Origin: JABSSA01 sp039975755
GTDB lineage: Bacteria; Pseudomonadota; Alphaproteobacteria; Rhodobacterales; Rhodobacteraceae
Assembly: GCA_039975755.1 (NCBI GenBank)
Contig: JBDWGM010000057.1
Coordinates: forward strand, 1 to 21,989
Reading direction: 5' to 3'
DNA: 21,989 bases
Shown in pieces: positions 1 to 5,875 of this stretch. Position 1 is the stretch's first letter, and each line of letters begins with the position of its first letter. A program made the position numbers and the translations under genes. The notes beneath the pieces are model-generated. The model was given only the letters and a program-made list of their open reading frames with translations. It was not told the DNA's origin and ran no database searches.

Positions 1-140
1 ATGGAGGAAACACTACAACACCAAACGACCACACAGCGCTCTGGGCTACCGCCCACCGGCACCGGGAACCATCGCCCAGATGGACCAAAGGCCGATCATG
101 CACTAACAATCAAATTGGACCAATCAGGTGGGGCTGATCA
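1..140 (+). mobile_element. Right end of an IS3-family insertion sequence (truncated by window edge)
   Basis: This segment holds the 3' end of a transposase gene followed by a plausible right terminal inverted repeat. The last bases, read on the minus strand from 140, begin TGATCAGCCCCACC, giving the 5'-TG...CA-3' ends usual for IS3-family elements. The left end, most of the transposase and any target duplication lie outside the window, so the repeat cannot be confirmed by pairing. The boundary at 140 is inferred from that motif. It is the first sign that the left part of the window is accessory DNA. Confidence 0.75.
2..106 (+). CDS. IS3-family transposase OrfB, C-terminal end (partial)
   Basis: Reading from base 2, 34 codons end at TAA 104-106. 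The peptide contains HYNTKRPHSALGYRPPAP, which closely follows the conserved C-terminal end of IS3-family DDE integrase-core transposases (HYN..RPHS.LGYR.PA). The catalytic DDE residues would lie upstream, outside the window, so activity cannot be judged. The overlapping frame that starts with ATG at base 1 is a shadow. Family assignment rests on this motif alone, but the motif is very characteristic. Confidence 0.8.
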   Translation, partial: WRKHYNTKRPHSALGYRPPAPGTIAQMDQRPIMH

Positions 141-619
141 GACCGTCCGCTTTGGTAGTTCTTTCATATAATCCCCCACTCAGTTCCAATGCAGGCGTCC
201 TCGCTGTCTTTTCCGAAGGTCGATCCGCATGCATCAATTTGTTGTCTCAGTGATAGCCGCATATTCTCTAGGTGGCCTCAACTGAACCAACGTTCACTAT
301 GTCGGAATTGAACTCTGGATATAGATAACTTTCGGCCAACCGTCCGCTAACATATTGCAAATGCTAACATAAAACTCTAACGACATACGTGAAAACGGAG
401 TCTGAACGATCTGTAACCAAAGATGATTTTCGGAAATATAGAGGCAACCGACCTAGGGTTCAGCCGCAACGTTTACTGCATCGCTTTAAGCGACGGAACG
501 CAACTACTGACTCCTTTTCCAAAAAGAATGATGTGCATCCGGAAGATGTTTTCTGGGTGAACCCAACACTGACAAAGTTTCAACGAAAGTTGACATCTTC
601 AGCGATGCTCGATCCATTG
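141..619. other. 479-base stretch without a convincing gene
   Basis: This lies between the IS end and the 3' end of the LuxR-type gene on the minus strand. A GTG-initiated reading frame at 389-697 (102 codons) is open, but it has no visible ribosome binding site, no recognisable domain, and it runs antisense into the LuxR gene. I see no RNA gene or clear terminator here. The stretch is probably non-coding or eroded DNA between the insertion sequence and the regulator. Confidence 0.5.
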
Positions 620-1135
620 CTAATCTATGTCAGCCTGCTGCTCTTCCATGATCAAAAATTCGAAAAAATAGCTATTCAGTTGGCTTCTGTTCTTTAAACG
701 GGATTTTCGAAATACGGCGTTGCATTGCGATTTGATGGTACCTTCCTTTTTACCGGTAAGCGCAGCGATCTCTCTGTTGCTCATCCCTTTCAAGATGTAG
801 GTTGCGACGAGAGCTTCTGACGCGGTCAATTGCCATTTTTCAAATTGTACGTGGACGACATTCGTCGCTGTGTTTGAGGTCAAGTCGAGCTGTTCTTGTA
901 GTTTAGTTTTTGTCTTGTACGTTCGCCAGAATTGAACGGTTATGAACACACTTGTTGCCAGCAAGACCACGGCGGTTCCCGCCTCGACCAGCTCTCTTAT
1001 CTCCCATTGAGCGGGAAACGGGCGCAACCCCAAAAGGCTTGACAATGAGTTGTACACAAAGAGCAGGGTGGTAAGCCCATGACAAAGGACGAAGAGTCCC
1101 ATCGAAATTGGCAATGGATTCCTGTCCAGTTTCAC
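620..1135 (-). CDS. Membrane-anchored LuxR-type (HTH) transcriptional regulator
   Basis: A 171-residue protein beginning with GTG at 1135, with the G-rich GCGGGGGC a few bases upstream as a possible ribosome binding site. Residues about 13-35 and 53-70 are hydrophobic and probably form two membrane helices. Residues about 98-160 form a LuxR/GerE-type helix-turn-helix: LTASEALVATYILKGMSNREIA followed by a KEGTIKSQ recognition helix and the usual FRKSRLKNRSQL end. It should therefore be a DNA-binding protein tethered to the inner membrane, but the signal it responds to is unknown. No receiver or autoinducer domain is present. It is divergent from the LuxR-hydrolase gene at 1530, which suggests the two work together. 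An internal ATG at residue 12 is an alternative start. Confidence 0.8.
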   Translation of the reverse strand: MKLDRNPLPISMGLFVLCHGLTTLLFVYNSLSSLLGLRPFPAQWEIRELVEAGTAVVLLATSVFITVQFWRTYKTKTKLQEQLDLTSNTATNVVHVQFEKWQLTASEALVATYILKGMSNREIAALTGKKEGTIKSQCNAVFRKSRLKNRSQLNSYFFEFLIMEEQQADID

Positions 1136-1529
1136 TCACGTAGCCCCCGCTTACGATCCGCATCACGAATATTTGAGCACCGTACCCGGAAAATGTCGTG
1201 TGTCGCTGTTACAAGTTGTCACAAATCTTAAATCTTGCTGATCAGCCAAAGCGGTTTGGGGGAAGACTTGCCAATACGGTCTAAATCTCGAGGAACGTGT
1301 TGGGATGTATTCGTCTGCCACTACCACTTTAGGTTTAAAGTGATCTTCGACGAGCTGACGGCCCATGTCATTTGGCACCATTCGACGACCTCCCAAGATC
1401 TCGCTTCCAATCGCTCAGCGTGATGTCTGCCCATTTTCTAAGCATCTGAGAACATTGGCATTAAAAAATCATTACGTCATATGTCATTTGACATATAAGG
1501 GGTCTCAGTTGTCAAGCTGAAGAGGTTGT
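1136..1529. other. Intergenic region between two divergent LuxR-type genes
   Basis: A 394-base gap from which both regulators would be transcribed. It holds one strong inverted repeat (1479-1496) close to the rightward gene. Open frames on either strand (for example 1163-1396 minus and 1235-1423 plus) have no recognisable content and no good ribosome binding site. I treat the gap as regulatory or non-coding DNA. Confidence 0.5.
1479..1496. promoter_or_regulatory. 18-bp perfect inverted repeat, candidate LuxR operator
   Basis: The sequence is ATATGTCATTTGACATAT, two perfect 8-base arms separated by two bases, ending 33 bases before the ATG of the LuxR-hydrolase gene. LuxR-type HTH proteins bind dyad-symmetric sites of about this size, and two such proteins are encoded on either side. 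Autoregulation or cross-regulation is inference. No experimental motif is known to me for this exact sequence. Confidence 0.55.
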
Positions 1530-3230
1530 ATGCGGAAATCGGATAATAATTCGGAACACGAGCTGGATATTCTATCGGCGGGCATGAGGCTCGCGTACGA
1601 CGACTTTGCGATTATTGATCTTTTGAACTCTTGGAATGCGAGGTTCGAACACTCTAATGGTGATCTGAAGGAAGCTGAAGAAAGGGGGTTGTTCTCCAAG
1701 CTCCGAATGCTTGAGCCGCTATATGAATCCGTGGACGATCATCGTTTCTTGGATGAGACAGAGAAAGCCATTCTAACAGTAGCATCACCAGCTTTCGTCT
1801 TTTCTCCTGACGGAATGGTTGTTGAACTCAACGATCTAGCCGCCAAACGGTTTTCTATCCGCCAAGGGGCGCGCTGCAACTTTTCGTTTGTTGACGATCT
1901 TTCCATAAAGGATCTCAATAGCTTGAGGACCAGCGCCCGCCAAAATGGGAATCAACATCACACAATCATTCAAGTCACTGCGGAAAATGCTCAACCAAGC
2001 TACGCCGAAGTGTACAAAATTTCCCAGAAAGAACGTCAGTCCTCACTTCTCGCCTTAAGAGTTTTGGAGATCGAATGGTCAGAAGACGTTTCGAGTCAAT
2101 TGGATCAAGCGTTTGGTTTGACATCAAGCGAAATTGACGTTTGCAGGTTGTTTTACAGATCTAAGGACTTGGCGAAAATATCAGAGCGAAGGGCAGTTGT
2201 GAAGCGAACAGTCGCCATCCAAATGTCAGCTATTTTCCAAAAAACCGGAGCCAAAGGACAAGTAGAACTCTATAGCTTGCTCTCTTTGATCTGTGCCCGC
2301 GCAGAACGAGGTCGCACGTCCGGCTTCCAGCCTTGGAGTGATCCGTATGGCAGAGAGCAGATTGTAGAAACTGCCGACGGTAAACGCATTGCCTATTCAT
2401 GGTTTGGGGCCGAAAATGGTCGGCCTGTGATTCTGTTGCATGGCTTGGCCGCAGGATATGCTATGGACCCGTCAGTCGAAGATATTCTGGACGAAGCCGG
2501 GCTAAAGATACTTGCAGTTTGCAGACCAAGGCACGGTAATAGTGATGCGATTGCCGGGAAAGGGGCTGCCGATTCAGCTACCAATGCTCTGTCAGAATTT
2601 GTCGACATCCTTGAACTCGAACCATGCCTTGGGGTTGGACTTGGGATAGCGACGGCTCCATTGTTTGAGCTTGCTTCGCGGCGCACAAACGTTTTGACCG
2701 GCATTTTGTCCATTGGCGGAACTTTACCCATATCACGCGCAGAGTATGCGAAACAGCTACCGGCAATTCATCGGGCTGTCGTCACCATGTTCGCAAGGGC
2801 CCCTTGGCTTGGTAAAATTCTGGCCCGAAGATTTTTTGGTACACTCAAACGAAAAGGATATTCTCCATTCCTTGAAATGTACTACGCTGAATCGACTATT
2901 GATCAAGAGCTCATAAACTCTCCAGAAGTTCGCCCCCTCATTTTAAGTGCCTTGTCACTCATGACGTCTCAGGGTGTGGATGCCTTCGTTGAGGATATGG
3001 GACTAACTGAATACGATTGGCTTGAAGTCATGAGCAAGCAGAACATCTTCTACCGCGTTTTGCATGGAGAGTTTGATCCTTCGACATGTGTCGACGAACT
3101 GAAGCGACTTACAACTGAGTTTGATCGAATGTCTGTAGTGCCGTTTTCAGGGAGTGGCGAACTTATATTTTACGAACAACCACGGCGCATAATTGAAGAG
3201 CTGATTAAGTTTGATCGCGAGTGTCGTTGA
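1530..3230 (+). CDS. PAS-LuxR HTH-alpha/beta hydrolase fusion regulator, hydrolase domain apparently catalytically dead
   Basis: A 566-residue protein whose ATG is preceded by GAAGAGG with good spacing. Residues about 80-180 look like a PAS-type sensor (ILTVASPAFVFSPDGMVVEL). Residues about 190-253 form a LuxR-type HTH (LTSSEIDVCRLFY ... KRTVAIQMSAIFQKTGAKGQVEL). Residues about 275-566 form an alpha/beta-hydrolase fold, with the HG oxyanion motif at 304-305 (VILLHGLAAGY) and an acid residue in GEFDP (D516). The nucleophile elbow expected as G-x-S-x-G reads GVGLG (368-372), so Gly370 replaces Ser. The expected His in the C-terminal GxGH motif is Glu544 (GSGELIFYEQP). The hydrolase part is therefore probably a ligand-binding sensor rather than an enzyme. 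The HTH lies mid-protein, unlike most LuxR proteins. Its ligand is unknown. The palindrome at 1479-1496 is a likely control site. Confidence 0.88.
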   Translation: MRKSDNNSEHELDILSAGMRLAYDDFAIIDLLNSWNARFEHSNGDLKEAEERGLFSKLRMLEPLYESVDDHRFLDETEKAILTVASPAFVFSPDGMVVELNDLAAKRFSIRQGARCNFSFVDDLSIKDLNSLRTSARQNGNQHHTIIQVTAENAQPSYAEVYKISQKERQSSLLALRVLEIEWSEDVSSQLDQAFGLTSSEIDVCRLFYRSKDLAKISERRAVVKRTVAIQMSAIFQKTGAKGQVELYSLLSLICARAERGRTSGFQPWSDPYGREQIVETADGKRIAYSWFGAENGRPVILLHGLAAGYAMDPSVEDILDEAGLKILAVCRPRHGNSDAIAGKGAADSATNALSEFVDILELEPCLGVGLGIATAPLFELASRRTNVLTGILSIGGTLPISRAEYAKQLPAIHRAVVTMFARAPWLGKILARRFFGTLKRKGYSPFLEMYYAESTIDQELINSPEVRPLILSALSLMTSQGVDAFVEDMGLTEYDWLEVMSKQNIFYRVLHGEFDPSTCVDELKRLTTEFDRMSVVPFSGSGELIFYEQPRRIIEELIKFDRECR

Positions 3231-3633
3231 ATCATAGGCAGGAGACAGTCTCCAGGGTTCGAATCCATGCTTTGCCGCCGCTTGCCCATTTTAACATGTG
3301 GATTAAAAAATATAATTTACCTTTTGTTCCCATATTCATTTCCATACACAGACATTGCTCGACCTATAGCGATTGATGCCTGTTGGCCCTCAGACATGTC
3401 ATCTTCCGACTGTCCGGTGATTAGAGCACGTTGTCGTTCACGACTGATCTGGCCGTAGGGCGGGCCCAAAGGACGCTTACGTTGAGGTTTGTCCGGACAA
3501 TTGCCAAACGTTTTGCTAGAAAACTGCGTTAGTCCAAGACACTGTTGGTGATAGGGACCTTTGTTAAGTGCTATGCAAACCGGGTTCTGGGCTATAGAAC
3601 ACAATTGGTGGGTCTAGTTTTGTGGAGAGAAAG
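3231..3633. other. 403-base stretch without a convincing gene; holds a tRNA T-arm-like motif
   Basis: Just after the LuxR-hydrolase gene there is a short dyad (GGAGACAGTCTCC, 3241-3253) followed by GGGTTCGAATCC (3255-3266), which resembles a tRNA T-loop. No complete cloverleaf can be built around it. On the minus strand a frame at 3317-3604 is open for 95 codons (TTG start, no convincing ribosome binding site, no recognised domain), with a charged C-terminal half. I do not call it a gene. The stretch may be an eroded integration scar. Confidence 0.4.
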
Positions 3634-4131
3634 ATGATCGGTCGCTGCGGTAGACGGGGAATGCGGTGTCTTTTGGCAGGTCTTGTGGTCTTACCTCATT
3701 TCGTGGCGCACGGTGCTTTGGCTCACGATTCCGATCACACTGGCCTTTTCAAAGGCGGTTTGGAAGGTGACACGCTTGATTGGGCCGAAGCGGTCAAAGG
3801 CTATAACAACAACAATCAAGTCATAGAGATCGCCACGGGCCAGGTCATTAAATTTTCGAATTTCCCTGCTACAGGTGAATTCTATTCCGTCAGTCCCGAC
3901 GGCCAGATTCATCGCCAAGGTTACTCTAATCAAATTATTGTTCCGGGATCGGAAACAGCAGCTTGGCTAGGGCGGGACTGTCTCGATTTTGAGATTGATC
4001 TCAAACTTGTTTTCAAACCCCAAGATTCTACCATACCGGAACAATCGATTGTTGTTCGAAAACATACACTTAACACCGATGGAACTTTGCCAGAACCTTG
4101 GCCTAAGGGCGTTGCGTGTATCGATGAGTAG
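3634..4131 (+). CDS. Secreted hypothetical protein
   Basis: About 165 residues from the ATG at 3634, preceded by GGAGAG four bases upstream. A GTG at 3622 in the same frame would add four residues. The N-terminus is a typical signal peptide: a basic stretch (RCGRRGMR), a hydrophobic core (CLLAGLVVLPHFVAHGALA) and probable cleavage before HDSDH. The mature part is mostly polar, with two cysteines (WLGRDCLDFEID and the C-terminal KGVACIDE) that could form a disulfide in the periplasm. I do not recognise the family. It lies between the LuxR-hydrolase gene and another exported protein, all rightward, with gaps too wide for tight coupling. Confidence 0.65.
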   Translation: MIGRCGRRGMRCLLAGLVVLPHFVAHGALAHDSDHTGLFKGGLEGDTLDWAEAVKGYNNNNQVIEIATGQVIKFSNFPATGEFYSVSPDGQIHRQGYSNQIIVPGSETAAWLGRDCLDFEIDLKLVFKPQDSTIPEQSIVVRKHTLNTDGTLPEPWPKGVACIDE

Positions 4132-4306
4132 CATTTAGACCCACGCTGTCACGCAGGCAGTCGATTTTTCGGGTTCCGGCTGAAAAGCGCATTAACTGTC
4201 GATTTGAACGAAAGTTTACGCGCATTTTATAGCGTTGATCGTCATTTCAGCTTAAAGTGGACGAAAGGAAAGCAGAGCTTCCGCTAAGCGGAGTTAGGAA
4301 CATCTC

Positions 4307-4636
4307 GTGAACATCAACAAGAAAGTGCCTTTCTCTAAGGTTGATGTGTGGGCAACGCGCATGGCCAATGGTGTTTCCAAGTTTTGCGTTAAAACGATAG
4401 CTCTGCTGGTTTTTGTGACATTTACAGCAACACCTTTGGCTGCGCAGTACATTGAAGCCGTTTCTTTGGCTGTTGAGCAGATTGAGGCCAGCGGTTACGA
4501 GGTGGAAACGGTATCCAAGACGTTCCTAGGACGGGTTAAGGTTGTATCAAAGAATGCGAATTTCGAAAGAGAGACAATCTTCCACGCCGTTACGCTTGAG
4601 GTGCTAAGCGATAGGTTAATACCGATCTCTAATTGA
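4307..4636 (+). CDS. Small exported protein with a PepSY-like domain
   Basis: A 109-residue protein starting at GTG 4307 with AGGA seven bases upstream. Residues about 25-46 (VKTIALLVFVTFTATPLAA) form a signal peptide with likely cleavage before QYIEAV. The mature 63 residues follow the pattern of small Roseobacter-group periplasmic PepSY-like proteins: an amphipathic helix (EAVSLAVEQIEASGYE), a strand pair (VETVSKTFLGRVKVVSKN) and the REtIFHAVTLEVLSDRLIPI end resembling 'REIV..P.TGEILRD'. PepSY domains are generally linked to protease or metal regulation, but the role of these stand-alone proteins is not established. An internal ATG at 4361 has a poorer ribosome binding site. Confidence 0.65.
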   Translation: MNINKKVPFSKVDVWATRMANGVSKFCVKTIALLVFVTFTATPLAAQYIEAVSLAVEQIEASGYEVETVSKTFLGRVKVVSKNANFERETIFHAVTLEVLSDRLIPISN

Positions 4637-4697
4637 CATCCCTCGTGCGGTCTCAACACGCTATCCGGCCCCACGTTCTGCAATTAAGGAGCTCTCG

Positions 4698-4824
4698 ACC
4701 GAATTTCTCAGAGCATCAGCACTCCAATTCCATTTTCCTGAAACGCACTATTTTCTCACTCATTTGCCTAGTCACCTTAGCCAATTCGGCTTTTCCTCAA
4801 GCAATGTCTCAAGATGAAATCTAG
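4698..4824 (+). pseudogene. Remnant of a secreted protein: signal peptide followed by an early stop
   Basis: In the frame ending at TAG 4822-4824, the translated end reads LKRTIFSLICLVTLANSAFPQA then MSQDEI and stop. This is a good signal peptide with hardly any mature protein after it. The only in-frame start is a TTG at 4633, too far upstream for a normal signal peptide, and there is no ribosome binding site. It may be a truncated gene whose body was lost, or chance. The left limit given is approximate. Confidence 0.3.
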
Positions 4825-4873
4825 CTCATCTGGTTGGTTTGATTATTCTTGAACGTGAAAGAAGAGCGAGACT

Positions 4874-5149
4874 ATGGTAGACACTCCAAATTTCGACACT
4901 CCCATACTCAAAATATATAATGAGAATGACAAGGTTTTGGATGTCCTCATTGAACCGCATCTTGAACTGTTCGAACTTCCGCCAGGCGCGTCCTGTGACG
5001 TTCTGTATTCGCATGCCATAGACAACACAGACGTGAACCGAATGCTGGAAGTTGCGCACAGGGACGATTGTATGGTGGTGTATTCCCCGGGCGAATATGC
5101 ACCGGAACTTTGGGTGGATGGTGTCAGATTGAAGAACAAGTGGGGATAG
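4874..5149 (+). CDS. Hypothetical cytosolic protein, 91 residues
   Basis: Starts at ATG 4874 with GAAGAG about seven bases upstream and ends at TAG 5147-5149. The protein is acidic, lacks a signal peptide or membrane segment, and alternates short hydrophobic stretches with turns (LKIYNENDKVLDVLIEPHL, YSPGEYAPELWVDGVRLKN), suggesting a small beta-rich fold. I do not recognise the family. It is the last intact-looking gene before the repeat pair and the integrase remnant, so it probably belongs to the accessory segment. The opposite-strand frames over it are shadows. Confidence 0.6.
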   Translation: MVDTPNFDTPILKIYNENDKVLDVLIEPHLELFELPPGASCDVLYSHAIDNTDVNRMLEVAHRDDCMVVYSPGEYAPELWVDGVRLKNKWG

Positions 5150-5270
5150 AACCTAGAGTTAAGCGCGTGCGTGATCTCACGTTCCAGCCCCCAGCGACAC
5201 ATCCGCGCAAAATGGCAGAAAACCACATCGTTTTAACCCTTTTAACGCCTCTACGCCGGCCGCATTATTG

Positions 5271-5302
5271 AAAGCCAGCTTTCAGCGCTCAAGGCTGGCT
5301 TT
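5271..5302. repeat. Hairpin repeat copy 1 (12-8-12)
   Basis: Arms AAAGCCAGCTTT and AAGGCTGGCTTT flank an 8-base loop. They pair with a single G-T type imperfection. Each arm is itself close to palindromic. A second copy of identical geometry lies 73 bases to the right. Neither has a T-run that would make it a normal terminator, though it follows the 91-residue gene. Confidence 0.75.
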
Positions 5303-5343
5303 GGCTGACCTTCAACTCATGTCCTCCAAATCCGCACTCTGCG

Positions 5344-5375
5344 AAAGACAGCTTTCATGCCCCAAAGCTGGCTTT
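5344..5375. repeat. Hairpin repeat copy 2 (12-8-12)
   Basis: Arms AAAGACAGCTTT and AAAGCTGGCTTT flank an 8-base loop (CATGCCCC). They pair with one mismatch. It is clearly the same unit as the copy at 5271-5302, so this is a small intergenic REP-like repeat family. The rest of 5150-5482 contains nothing else I can support. Confidence 0.75.
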
Positions 5376-5482
5376 CGGGCTAATTTCCGCGCCCAGCTCG
5401 GTCCCAAACCCCCGATTAACCAACCGTACGGTGGGTGAGCCTTGACCCAAGCAAAATTTGGGCCTCAAGAACCATCATCACA

Positions 5483-5665
5483 GGACCGCTCACGGCAGGC
5501 GCGACAGGTGTTGCCTGCGACTCGCAGAAAATCCACAAAATCATGGTCCGGTCGGGTCATGAAACTCTGTCAGACGTCGAAAGGTAAACCAAAGCAGCAA
5601 GCACAAAAGCACGGTTCACCGGGGTCGAAACGAGAGCCGAAATTGTTCAGGCGCTCAAACCCTGA
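5483..5665 (+). pseudogene. Decayed tyrosine recombinase (integrase), C-terminal fragment
   Basis: Reading from 5483, the frame gives GPLTAGATGVACDS, then KIMVRSGHETLSDVER, then TAA at 5585-5587, then TKAASTKARF to TGA at 5663-5665. The piece follows the end of phage-type integrases, where (H)GLRKAGAT is followed by GHKTLSEVERYTRAA. The codon at the nucleophilic tyrosine (after VER) has become TAA. The HxxR region also looks mutated, with Leu and Thr where Arg and Lys are expected. Only the C-terminal 60 or so residues are recognisable. It points toward the 3' end of tRNA-Arg, about 48 bases away, the classical position of an integrase beside its attachment tRNA. It is certainly inactive. Confidence 0.75.
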
Positions 5666-5713
5666 ACAAATTTGCACACTAAGTACATGTTTTTATTTTG
5701 ATTTATGTTTGGA

Positions 5714-5790
<77 letters not shown>

Positions 5791-5798
5791 ATGCCTGT

Positions 5799-5827
5799 TC
5801 TATATCGCCGTGCGTTCAGGCCTGCAA
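5799..5827 (-). promoter_or_regulatory. Promoter of tRNA-Arg
   Basis: On the minus strand, TTGCAG (5827-5822) and TATAGA (5804-5799) are separated by exactly 17 bases, a good sigma-70-type pair. The -10 box ends 8 bases before the first base of the tRNA. It lies between the sufS stop and the tRNA, so the tRNA probably has its own promoter rather than depending on read-through from the suf operon. Confidence 0.65.
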
Positions 5828-5875
5828 CGGACAAATCTTGCGCGTCACCAAGAAGTCGGCGCACAAGGCAGGACC

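Noticed and set aside
389..697. GTG-initiated 102-codon open frame on the plus strand
   Set aside because: No ribosome binding site, no recognisable domain, and its end is antisense to the well-supported LuxR-type gene.
1163..1396. 77-codon open frame on the minus strand upstream of the LuxR-type gene
   Set aside because: No recognisable content and it lies where the promoter of the regulator should be. It cannot be excluded without homology search.
3236..3280. A complete tRNA gene around GGGTTCGAATCC
   Set aside because: No acceptor, D or anticodon arm can be drawn, so it is kept only as a T-arm-like motif.
3317..3604. 95-codon open frame on the minus strand
   Set aside because: TTG start without a good ribosome binding site and no recognised domain. 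The charged C-terminal half is mildly gene-like, so it is noted in the region entry only.
5791..5875. Possible terminator of the suf operon between sufS and tRNA-Arg
   Set aside because: Only weak GC-rich pairing (GTGCGC with GCGC) and no T-run. The stretch is better explained as the tRNA promoter.
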